A stretch of 9,372 nucleotides of DNA from UBA4615 sp044371545 (GCA_044371545.1 JBILTM010000198.1:1-9372), one strand, 5' to 3'; positions 1 through 7,082 are shown, numbered from the stretch's first letter. Translations and numbers: made by a program. The notes: generated from the sequence alone by a model not told the origin.

Positions 1-114
1 CGTCGCGCCGTCGCGCGCGTATTGCACCGCGGCCGCCTTGCCGTTGCCCCAGCCCGGACCGACCGAGCCGGCGCCGAACACCACGGCCACGCGGCCGTCG
101 AAACGTCGTGTCAT
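1..114 (-). CDS. Short-chain dehydrogenase/reductase (SDR), N-terminal part only
   Basis: Only the first 38 codons are in the window; the gene runs off the left edge. The peptide opens with a short basic stretch and then a beta strand leading into a glycine-rich nucleotide-binding turn: G14-A15-G16, G19, G21, G23 and G25. This is the Rossmann dinucleotide-binding turn of SDR oxidoreductases, in the variant with an extended GxGxxGPGWGNGKA-type loop. Phe13 stands where the classical TGxxxGxG motif has Thr. The start is ATG at 114, with GGAG (complement of 123-126) 8 bases upstream. The gene follows the TRAP large permease by 58 bases on the same strand. It is therefore probably the last visible gene of the gntR-TRAP operon and may oxidise the imported compound, using NAD(P) in the cytoplasm. 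The catalytic Ser-Tyr-Lys residues lie outside the window, so the substrate and even catalytic competence cannot be judged. Confidence 0.85.
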   Translation of the reverse strand, partial: MTRRFDGRVAVVFGAGSVGPGWGNGKAAAVQYARDGAT

Positions 115-138
115 TCTCGAGACTCCATTCGTCACAGG

Positions 139-169
139 GCCGCGGCGCCGCGCGTGACGGCGCCGCGGC
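139..169 (-). other. GC-rich intercistronic hairpin after TRAP large permease 1
   Basis: A perfect 12-bp inverted repeat (arms 139-150 and 158-169) surrounds a 7-base loop. It begins 3 bases beyond the TGA of the large permease gene (173-175) and ends well before the ribosome-binding site of the SDR gene. There is no T-tract on the minus-strand side, so it does not look like an intrinsic terminator. An RNA-stabilising or processing hairpin that tunes expression of the two flanking genes is the simplest reading; this is inference. Confidence 0.55.
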
Positions 170-172
170 GGT

Positions 173-1459
173 TCATCGTCCGCCGACCACCGCCGGCAGC
201 CAGGTCGACAGCGCGGGCACGTAGGTCACCAGCAGCACCACGCCGATCGCCGCCGCGAGGAACGGGATCACCTCGCGGTTGACCTCGTCGCCGGGCGCCT
301 TCGCGATCAGCGCGCCGATCGACAGGCAGATCGCGACCGGCGGCGTGATCAGCCCGATCAGCAGGTTGATGCCGACGATCATCGAGAAGTGGTACGGGTC
401 GATGCCGAACTTCGCGGCGACCGGGTACAGCACCGGGCACAGCAGCACCAGCGCCGGGCCGTTCTCCATGAACGTGCCGACCAGCAGCAGCAGGACGTTG
501 ACGACCAGCAGGAACACGATCGGGCTGCCGATCGAGCCGAGCATCCACTCCGAGATCCGCTGCGGCGCCTGCTCGTAGGCGAGGAACCACGAGACGATCT
601 GCGCGCCGCCGAGGATGATCATGATGACCGCGGTGCCGCGCGCCGACGCGACCAGCGCCTGCCAGAGCTTGCGCACATCGAGCTCGCGGTGCACGAAGAG
701 CCCGACGAAGAGCGCGTAGACCACCGCGACCGCCGACGACTCGGTGACGTTGAAGACGCCGGTGCGGATGCCGACGATCAGCAGCACCGGCATCGCGAGC
801 GCCCAGATCGCGCGCACGAACGCGCGCCACATCCCGGCCGCGTTGACGCGCTCGGCGGTCGGGTAGTTCCTGCGCCGGCTGACGACCAGCGCGACCAGCA
901 TCATCGCCCCCGCGTACATCAGCCCCGGAATCACCGCCGACATGAACAGCTTCAGCGGCGAGAGGTTGGTGAGCACGCTGATCACGAGGAAGGTGATCGA
1001 CGGCGGGATGATCGGCCCGACGACGTTGGCCGCGGCGGTCAGCGCCGCGGCGAAACCGCGGTCGTAGCCGGCCTTGATCATCGACGGGATCAGCACCTTG
1101 CCGAGCGCCGAGGTGTCGGCGACCGCCGAGCCCGAGATGCCGGCCATCAGCGTCGCCGAGGCGACGTTGCTCATCGCGAGGCCGCCGCGGAAGCGCCCGA
1201 ACAGCGCGTTGCAGAAGCCGAGCAGCCGGTCGGTCATCCCGCCCATCGACATCAGCTCGCCGGCCAGAAGGAACAGCGGGATCGCGAGCAGCAGGAAGCT
1301 GTCCAGCCCCTGGTAGACCTGCTGCGGCACGATCATCAGGTCGATGTCGCCGACCGACAGCACCGCGATCGTCGCCGACAGCACCAGCGCGAAGGCGACC
1401 GGCACCGCGAGCAGCAGCAGCACGGTGAGCGACACCGCGAGCACGCCGAGCATCGTCAT
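173..1459 (-). CDS. TRAP transporter large permease (DctM family), system 1
   Basis: This 428-residue, highly hydrophobic protein is the usual length for the large membrane subunit of a tripartite ATP-independent periplasmic (TRAP) transporter. It carries the substrate across the inner membrane with Na+ symport in characterised members. Family landmarks are visible: the small-residue stretch AGISGSAVADTSALG (106-120), GPIIPPSI (148-155), the TESSAVAVVYA segment (239-249) and GLITPPVA (369-376). The two Pro-Pro motifs mark the re-entrant hairpins of the elevator-type transport domain. The start chosen is ATG at 1459, with GGAG 10 bases upstream; a second in-frame ATG two codons later is more poorly spaced. 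The gene begins 7 bases after the stop of the small permease, so the two are surely co-transcribed and probably translationally coupled. The subunits are separate, not fused as in SiaQM-type systems. The substrate is unknown. Confidence 0.95.
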   Translation of the reverse strand: MTMLGVLAVSLTVLLLLAVPVAFALVLSATIAVLSVGDIDLMIVPQQVYQGLDSFLLLAIPLFLLAGELMSMGGMTDRLLGFCNALFGRFRGGLAMSNVASATLMAGISGSAVADTSALGKVLIPSMIKAGYDRGFAAALTAAANVVGPIIPPSITFLVISVLTNLSPLKLFMSAVIPGLMYAGAMMLVALVVSRRRNYPTAERVNAAGMWRAFVRAIWALAMPVLLIVGIRTGVFNVTESSAVAVVYALFVGLFVHRELDVRKLWQALVASARGTAVIMIILGGAQIVSWFLAYEQAPQRISEWMLGSIGSPIVFLLVVNVLLLLVGTFMENGPALVLLCPVLYPVAAKFGIDPYHFSMIVGINLLIGLITPPVAICLSIGALIAKAPGDEVNREVIPFLAAAIGVVLLVTYVPALSTWLPAVVGGR

Positions 1460-1466
1460 CGCGCGT

Positions 1467-2021
1467 TCACTCCGTGTGCAGCGAGGAGTCGACCGGCGGC
1501 GTCTCGCCGCCGAGCCGCGCGAGACCGAGCACGACCGCCATCAGCACGGCGCCCACGCACATCGACGCGTACGGCACCGTCATCGGGATCTCGAGCGCCG
1601 GCGAGTCCTGCACCGCGTTCATCTCGGCGAAGCGAAAGCCCGCCCAGCCGAGCACGAACGCGGTCGCCATCATCGCCGTGTCACGCAGCACGAGCAGCAC
1701 CGCGCGCGTGCGCGGCCCGACCGCGTCGACCAGCGCGCCGACCGCGATGTGGCCGCCGCTGCGCAGGCACGCCGCGGTGCCGAGCATCGCCATCCACGCG
1801 ACCAGCATGCGGGCCACCTCCTCGGTCCAGGCGGGCGCACGGCCGACCACGTAGCGGCCGAACACCTGGTAGAACAGCGTCGCGGCGACCGCGAGCAGCA
1901 TCAGGCCGAGCAGCGTGTCGAGCACCTTCTCGATGCGCAAGGCCCACGCGATCGCAGCGTTGGGCGGTCGCCTCGCGGCGCCCGCCCCGGCGCGCGTCGC
2001 CCCGTCGGTCGACGCGCCCAC
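1467..2021 (-). CDS. TRAP transporter small permease (DctQ family), system 1
   Basis: This 184-residue membrane protein is the small subunit that scaffolds the large permease and helps dock the periplasmic binding protein. The N-terminal tail of about 30 residues is cytoplasmic and rich in Ala/Arg. Four hydrophobic segments follow, at roughly residues 36-54, 66-86, 104-123 and 145-168. Between the first two lies the conserved small-permease pattern FGRYVVGRAPAWTEEVAR, with the Trp-Thr-Glu-Glu core. The start is GTG at 2021, one base after the TGA of the binding-protein gene (2023-2025). No strong Shine-Dalgarno sequence is present, only GAAGTGAG next to the codon, so initiation probably depends on ribosomes finishing the upstream gene. 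No ATG occurs before the first membrane helix, which supports the GTG choice. The gene sits in the order binding protein, small permease, large permease typical of DctPQM operons. Confidence 0.93.
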   Translation of the reverse strand: MGASTDGATRAGAGAARRPPNAAIAWALRIEKVLDTLLGLMLLAVAATLFYQVFGRYVVGRAPAWTEEVARMLVAWMAMLGTAACLRSGGHIAVGALVDAVGPRTRAVLLVLRDTAMMATAFVLGWAGFRFAEMNAVQDSPALEIPMTVPYASMCVGAVLMAVVLGLARLGGETPPVDSSLHTE

Positions 2022-2022
2022 C

Positions 2023-3021
2023 TCACTTCACCGCCGAGAACCTCGCCGCCCACGGCGCGAGGTCGGGGAACTCCTTGCCGATGTCCCCGAGCCGGGCCCG
2101 CAGCGCCTCGCGGTCGATGTCGTTGAACTGCATGCCCTTGCCCTCGAGCCGCTTGCGCAGCTCGGCCTCCATCCCGACCATCCGGTCGGTCGCGGCGAGC
2201 ATCGCCGCCTCGCCCTCGTCCTTCAGCAGCTTCTGCACGTCGGCGGGCAGCTGCTTGAAGCGCGCGTCGCTGAAGATCCAGGTCATCGCGCCGATCACGT
2301 GGCGCGTGTCGATCGCGAACTTCTGCACCTCGTTGTACTTCATCGAGTCGACGATCTCGAGCGGGTTCTCCTGGCCGTCGACGACGCCCTGCTGCATCGA
2401 GGTGAAGAGCTCGGCCACGCCCATCGGCACCGGGCTCGCGCCGAGCAGCTCCCAGGTCATCCGGTACATCTTGAGCGGCGGCACGCGCAGCTTCAGGCCC
2501 TTGATGTCGGCCACCGACTTCACCGGCTTGTTCGAGGTGAGCCAGCGCGCGCCGCGATAGCCCGCGCCGACGATCCGGAACTGGGTCTTCTTCGCGACCT
2601 CCTCCATGAACTCCTGGCCGACCGGGCCGTAGTAGACCTTCTTGAAGTGGTCGACGTCGCGGACCAGGTAGGGATAGGCCTCGAGGCCCGGCAGGATGTT
2701 GTAGCGGTCGAGCGTGCCGATCGACTGCAGCACGATGTGGTTCGTGCCGATCCGCAGGCCCTCGATCGAGGCCGGCCAGTCGCCGGTCGAGCCGCTCGCG
2801 GCGATCTCGATCTTCACGCGTCCGCCCGACTTCTGCTCGACCGCCTTCGCGTAGGCCTCGGCGGTCTCGAACCAGATGTTGCCGGGGTTGTAGATGTGCG
2901 CCATCTTCAGCACGAGCGGCTGGCCCTGCGCGAACGCGGGGGCCGTGGCCACGGTCGGCAGCGCGGCGGCGAGCGCCGCGGCGCCGGCGGCCCGGATCAG
3001 GCCTCGCTTGGTCATCGTCAT
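2023..3021 (-). CDS. TRAP transporter periplasmic substrate-binding protein (DctP family), system 1
   Basis: This 332-residue protein is the extracytoplasmic solute receptor of TRAP system 1. It carries a signal peptide: Lys5-Arg6 followed by an Ala-rich hydrophobic core, with likely cleavage after AFA (residue 31). The KRGLIR start is slightly Tat-like but lacks a true twin arginine. The mature part shows the DctP fold landmarks: a W160-L-T-S-N-K strand, SVADIKGLKLRVPP (169-182) with Arg179 in the position that salt-bridges substrate carboxylate in most family members, LGASPVPM (193-200), and the signature QQGVVDGQENP (210-220). A monocarboxylic or hydroxy/sugar acid ligand is therefore likely; the exact compound is not predictable. 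ATG at 3021 has a strong GAGGAG (complement of 3029-3034) 7 bases upstream, fitting the need for excess binding protein. The gene starts 24 bases after the GntR regulator's stop, in the same operon. Confidence 0.95.
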   Translation of the reverse strand: MTMTKRGLIRAAGAAALAAALPTVATAPAFAQGQPLVLKMAHIYNPGNIWFETAEAYAKAVEQKSGGRVKIEIAASGSTGDWPASIEGLRIGTNHIVLQSIGTLDRYNILPGLEAYPYLVRDVDHFKKVYYGPVGQEFMEEVAKKTQFRIVGAGYRGARWLTSNKPVKSVADIKGLKLRVPPLKMYRMTWELLGASPVPMGVAELFTSMQQGVVDGQENPLEIVDSMKYNEVQKFAIDTRHVIGAMTWIFSDARFKQLPADVQKLLKDEGEAAMLAATDRMVGMEAELRKRLEGKGMQFNDIDREALRARLGDIGKEFPDLAPWAARFSAVK

Positions 3022-3045
3022 CGTCTCTCTCCTCTGGGTGGACGT

Positions 3046-3819
3046 TCAGGAATCGCGGGGGCCGGCCTCGCCGGCGAGCCCCTCGCGCCACAGCTCCATG
3101 TTCATGTCGGCGGCGTGCAGCGCCGCCGACGCATCGTCGCCGGCGCCCTCGGCGTCGCCGGCGAGGATCCTGCGGTACTCGGTCTCGTGGAACGCGGCGG
3201 TGCGGGCGGCGCCGTGGTGCGCGAGCGAGCGCGCAACCCACGGCGAGACCGCCGTCAGCACGAAGTCCGCGAGGCTCGCCAGCATCTCGTTGCCGCCGGC
3301 GCGGTAGACCGCACGATGGAACGCGAGGTCGGCCTCGAGCATCGCCGCCGCGGTGGGCGCCGCATCGCCGGCGAGCCGTCGCATCCGGTCGATCGCGTCG
3401 CGCATCGCCGCGAGGTCCGCGTCGCCGCGCCGGCGGGCGGCGAGCTCGGCGCACGCGCGCTCGAACACGCGGCGGACCTCGATCAGCCCCGAGGCGTCGG
3501 CCTGCGCGACCAGCGTGCGGAACAGCATCAGCTGCGCGAGCGAGGCCTCGACGCCCTCGCGCACGAAGCTGCCGGTGCCGTGTCGCACGTCGACGAGGCC
3601 CGCCGACTGCAGCGTGCGCACCGCCTCGCGCACCGAGTTGCGGCTCACGCCCAGCCGCTCGGCGAACGCGTGCTCGGTGGGCAGCCGGTCGCCCGCGGCC
3701 AATCGCCCGGCCGCGAGCGCGTCGCGGACGTAATCGACCACCACGTCGGCGCGGCGTGGCGGACGGCGGGTGCGGCCGCGCGGGGCGGCCGCCGGCCGGA
3801 GCGTCTCCCTGGTGTTCAT
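3046..3819 (-). CDS. GntR-family transcriptional regulator, FadR/FCD subfamily
   Basis: This 257-residue protein has two domains. Residues 23-87 form a winged helix-turn-helix (GDRLPTEHAFAERLGVSRNSVREAVRTL, 43-70, then the wing HGTGSFV), the classical GntR DNA-binding signature. Residues from about 95 to 245 form an all-helical FCD ligand domain. The four expected metal/ligand residues can be placed at Asp164, His168, His211 and His235, so it probably binds a metal-chelated carboxylate effector. Residues 12-23 are an unusually Arg/Pro-rich extension before the DNA-binding domain. It is the first gene of the gntR-dctP-dctQ-dctM-SDR operon, so it is likely a self-regulating repressor released by the transported acid. 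The start is ATG at 3819; only a weak GAAG precedes it, within a small hairpin (3824-3838). Family assignment is firm; the effector is unknown. Confidence 0.93.
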   Translation of the reverse strand: MNTRETLRPAAAPRGRTRRPPRRADVVVDYVRDALAAGRLAAGDRLPTEHAFAERLGVSRNSVREAVRTLQSAGLVDVRHGTGSFVREGVEASLAQLMLFRTLVAQADASGLIEVRRVFERACAELAARRRGDADLAAMRDAIDRMRRLAGDAAPTAAAMLEADLAFHRAVYRAGGNEMLASLADFVLTAVSPWVARSLAHHGAARTAAFHETEYRRILAGDAEGAGDDASAALHAADMNMELWREGLAGEAGPRDS

Positions 3820-3842
3820 CGTTCTTCGGACGGCGAAGCCGC

Positions 3843-3872
3843 AGGATATCGGTCATCCTACAACCGGTCCAA
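3843..3872 (-). promoter_or_regulatory. Candidate sigma-70 promoter and operator region of the gntR-TRAP operon
   Basis: On the minus strand, TTGGAC (3867-3872) and TATCCT (3843-3848) are separated by 18 bases and end 23 bases before the GntR start codon, giving a short leader. The spacer overlaps dyad elements: GGAT(N7)ATCC at 3844-3858, GGT(N9)ACC at 3851-3865 and ACCGGT at 3863-3868. CGGTC also recurs as a direct repeat. GntR-FCD regulators usually bind short dyads overlapping their own promoter, so this is the natural autoregulatory site. Match quality is moderate and no second copy is present in the window to confirm the motif. Confidence 0.35.
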
Positions 3873-3940
3873 GGGCAAGCCGGCCGGGGCGGCGAATCCG
3901 GAACGTGCGGGACGGCGGCGGCCGGGGCGGCACCGGGCCG

Positions 3941-3974
3941 AGAAAAGAAAAAGGCCGCGCGGTGCGCGGCCTTT
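3941..3974 (-). terminator. Rho-independent terminator after tRNA-Ala
   Basis: Read on the minus strand, an 8-bp perfect GC stem (GGCCGCGC/GCGCGGCC, arms 3953-3960 and 3964-3971) closes a 3-base loop. It can extend by three A-T pairs and is followed by the T-tract TTTTTCTTTTCT (complement of 3941-3952). It starts 9 bases after the encoded CCA of the tRNA. It is the only textbook intrinsic terminator in the window. It probably serves both the tRNA transcript and any read-through from the second TRAP operon, and it insulates the gntR promoter just downstream. Confidence 0.9.
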
Positions 3975-3983
3975 CCGGGGATC

Positions 3984-4059
<76 letters not shown>

Positions 4060-4072
4060 GACGAAGCCTTCT

Positions 4073-4101
4073 ACTATACGGCGCTTGCGCTGCCTCGGCA
4101 A
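4073..4101 (-). promoter_or_regulatory. Sigma-70 promoter of the tRNA-Ala gene
   Basis: On the minus strand, TTGCCG (-35, 4096-4101) and TATAGT (-10, 4073-4078) have the ideal 17-base spacing. The -10 matches consensus at five of six bases and stands out in GC-rich surroundings. The tRNA's 5' end lies 13 bases after the -10, so transcription would start about six bases upstream of the mature end. This fits a monocistronic tRNA unit. Confidence 0.75.
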
Positions 4102-4157
4102 GTCGGCGGCGCCCTGCCCGCGGGTTCCCGCAGCGTGCGCGGCCGCCGGCCCCGCCC

Positions 4158-5450
4158 TCAGAGCCCCAGCGTCTTCGGCAGCCAGAGCGTGATCACCGGG
4201 AAGGCGATCAGCACCGCGAGCCGCAGGATGTCGGCGTACAGGAACGGCATCACGCCCTTCCAGATCTGGCTGGTCGGCACGTCGGGCAGCACGCTCCTCA
4301 GCACGAACACGTTCATGCCGACCGGCGGACTGATCATGCCGATCTCGACGACGCAGACGATCAGCACGCCGAACCAGATCGGATCGAAGCCCAGGTGCAC
4401 GACCAGCGGGAAGAAGATCGGCACCGTCAGCAGGATCATCGACAGCTCCTCCATCGCGGTGCCGAGCAGCACGTAGACGAAGCAGATCGCGACGATGACG
4501 GCGATCGGGTGGATCTGGAACTGCTCGACGAAGCCCTTCAGGTCGTTCGGCATCGACGTGAAGTTCGCGAAGCTCGCGAACACCGACGCGCCGATCAGGA
4601 TGGTGAACAGCATCGCGGTGGTCCGGGCCGAGGACACCAGGATGTCGACCAGCACCGGGAAGGTCAGCGTGCGGCGCGCCAGCGCGAACAGGAAGCCGCC
4701 GAACGCGCCGATGCCGGCCGCCTCGGTGGGCGTGAACCAGCCGCCGTACATGCCGCCCATCACGATCGCGAACAGCACCGCGACGCCCCAGATCCGCCGG
4801 ATCGCCTCGAGCCGCCGCGGCCAGGGCGTGCGCTCGCCCGGGGGGCCGAGCGAGGGATCGCGGGTGGTGACGATCCACGCGGTGACCATGTAGAAGGCCG
4901 TGGCCATCAGGCCCGGCAGCACGCCGGCGGCGAACATCGCGCCGATGCTCTGCTCGGTCATGATCGCGTAGAGCACCATGATGACCGACGGCGGGATCAG
5001 GATCCCCAGCGTGCCGCCGGCCGCGATCGACCCGGCCGCGAACGAGTCGCGGTAGTTGAACCGGCGCATCTCGGGCATCGCGACACGGGCCATCGTCGCG
5101 GTCGTCGCGATCGACGAGCCGCAGATCGCGCCGAAGCCGGCGCACGCGGCGACCGTCGACATCGCGAGCCCGCCGCGCTTGTCGCCGATGAACGAGTAGG
5201 CCGCGGTGTACAGCTCGCGCGACATCCCGGCGCGCGTCACGAAGTTGCCCATCAGCACGAACAGCGGCACCACCGACAGCGTGTACTTCGCGATGTCGAG
5301 GATCTCGGTGGTGGTCGAGGCGACCGCGGCGTTCCACGAGCGCATCCACCACAGGCCGAGGAAGCCGACGATCGCCATCGAGAACGCGATCGGCACGCGC
5401 AGCGTCATCAGCGCGAACATCGCGGCGAAGCCGAGGAGGGTCTCGATCAT
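4158..5450 (-). CDS. TRAP transporter large permease (DctM family), system 2
   Basis: This 430-residue polytopic membrane protein is the Na+-coupled transport subunit of the second TRAP system. Landmarks are GAICGSSIATTATM (107-120), GTLGILIPPS (146-155), FTPTEAAGIGAFG (239-251) and VEIGMISPPVGMN (368-380). These correspond to the two re-entrant hairpins and the conserved Thr-Glu-Ala segment of the family. It matches system 1's large permease in architecture but not closely in sequence: for example TTATM replaces ADTSALG, and GMISPPVGMNVFVL replaces GLITPPVAICL. The two systems are thus different TRAP lineages, not a recent duplication. The start is ATG at 5450, preceded only by a weak GGGAC-type site, 15 bases after the small permease stop. 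It ends 98 bases before the tRNA gene, with no terminator in between. Confidence 0.95.
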   Translation of the reverse strand: MIETLLGFAAMFALMTLRVPIAFSMAIVGFLGLWWMRSWNAAVASTTTEILDIAKYTLSVVPLFVLMGNFVTRAGMSRELYTAAYSFIGDKRGGLAMSTVAACAGFGAICGSSIATTATMARVAMPEMRRFNYRDSFAAGSIAAGGTLGILIPPSVIMVLYAIMTEQSIGAMFAAGVLPGLMATAFYMVTAWIVTTRDPSLGPPGERTPWPRRLEAIRRIWGVAVLFAIVMGGMYGGWFTPTEAAGIGAFGGFLFALARRTLTFPVLVDILVSSARTTAMLFTILIGASVFASFANFTSMPNDLKGFVEQFQIHPIAVIVAICFVYVLLGTAMEELSMILLTVPIFFPLVVHLGFDPIWFGVLIVCVVEIGMISPPVGMNVFVLRSVLPDVPTSQIWKGVMPFLYADILRLAVLIAFPVITLWLPKTLGL

Positions 5451-5465
5451 GGTCCCGTCCCCGCG

Positions 5466-5954
5466 TCAGACCGCGCCGGCGGTCGGATCGTCCTCGCTCT
5501 CGGCCGGGGGCCGGAACGCGAGGTAGAGGTGCATCAGCGCGGTCAGCAGGATCAGCACGCCGGCCGCGTAGTACCACGGCGCCATCGCCAGCTGCAGCTG
5601 CGCGGTGGTGTCGCCCTGGTCGGCGGTGCGACCCGCGCGCACGAACACCAGCCACGCGCCGCCCGACAGCAGCGCGGTGCAGATCAGGTTCGACAGCGCA
5701 CCCTGGATCGAGCGCAGCGCCTGGGGCAGCAGGTGGTCGAGCAGGTCGAAGAGCACGTGCTCGCCGCGCAGCGAGGTGAGCGGCAGCCCCGCGAAGATCA
5801 CCCCGAACATCAGCAGCTCGGTGACCTCGAGGCTGCCCGGGATCGAGTGGTCGAACAGCTTGCGGCCGAGGACGTCGACGAAGGTCAGCGCCATCATGCC
5901 GAACAGGCTGGCGCCGGCGATCCAGCCGAGCAGGCGTTCGAGGGTGCGGATCAC
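5466..5954 (-). CDS. TRAP transporter small permease (DctQ family), system 2
   Basis: This 162-residue protein has four hydrophobic segments, at roughly residues 8-28, 46-62, 84-105 and 126-146. Between the first two is the family pattern VDVLGRKLFDHSIPGSLEVTELLM. It is the small, scaffolding membrane subunit of TRAP system 2. The start assigned is GTG at 5954, giving the compact leader M-I-R-T-L-E-R-L-L-G-W before helix 1, which is typical. The first ATG is inside helix 1 and is not plausible. No Shine-Dalgarno sequence precedes the GTG; the mRNA there is instead pyrimidine-rich (CCTCCTCCCGCCCTC). The start is 70 bases after the binding-protein stop, so it is not directly stop/start coupled. 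A strong hairpin occupies that gap, suggesting low, separately set expression of the membrane subunits. Confidence 0.92.
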   Translation of the reverse strand: MIRTLERLLGWIAGASLFGMMALTFVDVLGRKLFDHSIPGSLEVTELLMFGVIFAGLPLTSLRGEHVLFDLLDHLLPQALRSIQGALSNLICTALLSGGAWLVFVRAGRTADQGDTTAQLQLAMAPWYYAAGVLILLTALMHLYLAFRPPAESEDDPTAGAV

Positions 5955-5986
5955 GAGGGCGGGAGGAGGCGGCGCGTCGGCCGGTC

Positions 5987-6017
5987 GCCGGCGCGCGCCG
6001 TCTCGGCGCGCGCCGGG
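5987..6017 (-). other. Strong GC hairpin between TRAP binding-protein and small-permease genes
   Basis: A perfect 12-bp inverted repeat (arms 5988-5999 and 6005-6016) encloses five bases. An extra G-C pair inside (6000/6004) makes it 13 bp with a 3-base loop. It lies 8 bases beyond the binding-protein stop codon (6025-6027). There is no T-tract. In binding-protein-dependent uptake operons such hairpins commonly protect the 3' end of the binding-protein message, letting it exceed the permease message; that role is inferred here by position. Partial transcription attenuation is the alternative. Confidence 0.65.
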
Positions 6018-6024
6018 GCCGGGC

Positions 6025-7038
6025 TCAGTTCTTCGCGATCTCGGCGCGGAACTCCTTGAGCACCTGCTCCGCGTTCGGCAGGCCCTTCGCCTTCGCGTCG
6101 GCGATCCACTTCTGCTCGAGCGGCGCGGTCTTGGCGCGGATCTCGTCGACGAAGGCCTTGCTCGCGACGGTGTGGGTGACGCCGGCCGTCTGCATGAACG
6201 CGTTGGCGCGCCGGTCCACGTTGTCCCAGCCGCGGCCGAACAGCCGTGCGGCGGCCTCGCCCGACACCTTCTCGATCACCGCCTGGTCGGCCTTCGAGAT
6301 CTTGTTCCACGTGCCCTCGTTCATCACGAACGCGAAGCTCGTGTTGTAGAGGCCGCCGGGGAAGGTCGTCTTGTGCTTGATGACCTTGTCGATCTTGAAC
6401 GACTCGACCGATTCGGCCGGGAACCAGGTGCCGTCCATCACGCCGGAGGACAGCAGCTCGTACGACTCGGGGGCGGGCTTGAGCGTGACGTTCGCACCCA
6501 GCGCCTTGCCGATCTCGTTGACCATGCCGCCGCCGACGCGGAACTTCAGGCCCTGCAGGTCGGCGAGGCTGTTGATCGGCTTCTTGGTGTTGAAGACGAT
6601 GCCGGGGCCGTGCGTGAACACCGCCAGCACCTTCAGGCCCTTCATCTCGTTGGATTTCGACAGGTACTTGTCGTACATGCGCTGGTAGGCGATCGAAGTC
6701 GCCTCGGACGAGTCGCCGAGGAACGGCAGCTCGGCCATCTGCGTCATCACGTAGCGACCCGGCGTGTAGCCGTGCACGCTGAACGACAGGTCGGCGAGGC
6801 CGTCGCGGACCGCGTCGAAGGTGGCCGGAGGCGCGACAACCGGCTTGGGCAGGATGTTGCAGCGGACCCGGTTCGAGGTCGCCGTCGCGACTTCCTCGCA
6901 CCACTTCGCCTGCGAGGTCGACAGCGTGTGGGTCGGGGACAGCCAGCTCGAGGCCGTCAGCACCACCTGCGCCGAGGCCGAGCCGGCCGCCATCAGGCCG
7001 GCGCCGAGGATCGCCGCGGGGATCGTGAACGTGCGCAT
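6025..7038 (-). CDS. TRAP transporter periplasmic substrate-binding protein (DctP family), system 2
   Basis: This 337-residue extracytoplasmic receptor belongs to TRAP system 2. A signal peptide ends with ASA (residues 21-23), and the mature protein begins Q24-V-V-L-T-A-S-S-W. DctP landmarks are N150-T-K-K-P, SLADLQGLKFRVGG (157-170) with Arg167 in the carboxylate-binding position, ESYELLSSGVMDGTWFP (191-207) and the helix-rich C-terminus. The QQGVVDGQENP signature of system 1 is replaced by SSGVMDGTWFPAES, which marks a different DctP subfamily and probably a different ligand. Two cysteines, C47 and C60, fall in the mature N-terminal lobe and could form a disulfide. ATG at 7038 has AGGAG (complement of 7047-7051) at 8-base spacing, the best ribosome site of this operon. 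It is the first gene of the dctPQM unit, downstream of a CysB-like regulator on the same strand. The substrate is not predictable. Confidence 0.95.
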   Translation of the reverse strand: MRTFTIPAAILGAGLMAAGSASAQVVLTASSWLSPTHTLSTSQAKWCEEVATATSNRVRCNILPKPVVAPPATFDAVRDGLADLSFSVHGYTPGRYVMTQMAELPFLGDSSEATSIAYQRMYDKYLSKSNEMKGLKVLAVFTHGPGIVFNTKKPINSLADLQGLKFRVGGGMVNEIGKALGANVTLKPAPESYELLSSGVMDGTWFPAESVESFKIDKVIKHKTTFPGGLYNTSFAFVMNEGTWNKISKADQAVIEKVSGEAAARLFGRGWDNVDRRANAFMQTAGVTHTVASKAFVDEIRAKTAPLEQKWIADAKAKGLPNAEQVLKEFRAEIAKN

Positions 7039-7057
7039 GACTCCGTCTCCTGTCGAG

Positions 7058-7082
7058 GGCCGCGGCGCAGACCGCCCCGGCC
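7058..7082 (-). other. Leader hairpin upstream of TRAP system 2
   Basis: The inverted repeat has 5 bp (7058-7062/7078-7082), one mismatch (7063/7077), 4 bp (7064-7067/7073-7076) and a 5-base loop. It ends 6 bases before the AGGAG ribosome site of the binding-protein gene. It could stabilise the message 5' end or keep the ribosome site open. It is short enough to be coincidental in this base composition. Confidence 0.3.

Noticed and set aside
389..2560. Long plus-strand open frame of 723 codons, and similar ones at 1915-4476, 3756-6059, 5605-7092 and 8127-9044
   Set aside because: They are antisense to well-recognised TRAP, regulator and prenyltransferase genes. They are dominated by Arg, His, Asp and Gln, show no family motif, and some run straight across the tRNA and terminator. 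Long antisense frames are expected at this GC content.
1901..3856. Minus-strand open frame of 651 codons, plus 3853-5655 and 5951-6904 in alternative frames
   Set aside because: They are same-strand out-of-frame shadows of the GntR and TRAP genes, Arg/Gly-rich, with no recognisable domains.
4102..4157. GC-rich hairpin as a terminator for TRAP operon 2
   Set aside because: Only short stems such as GCGG-GAAC-CCGC can be formed, and no T-tract follows on the minus strand.
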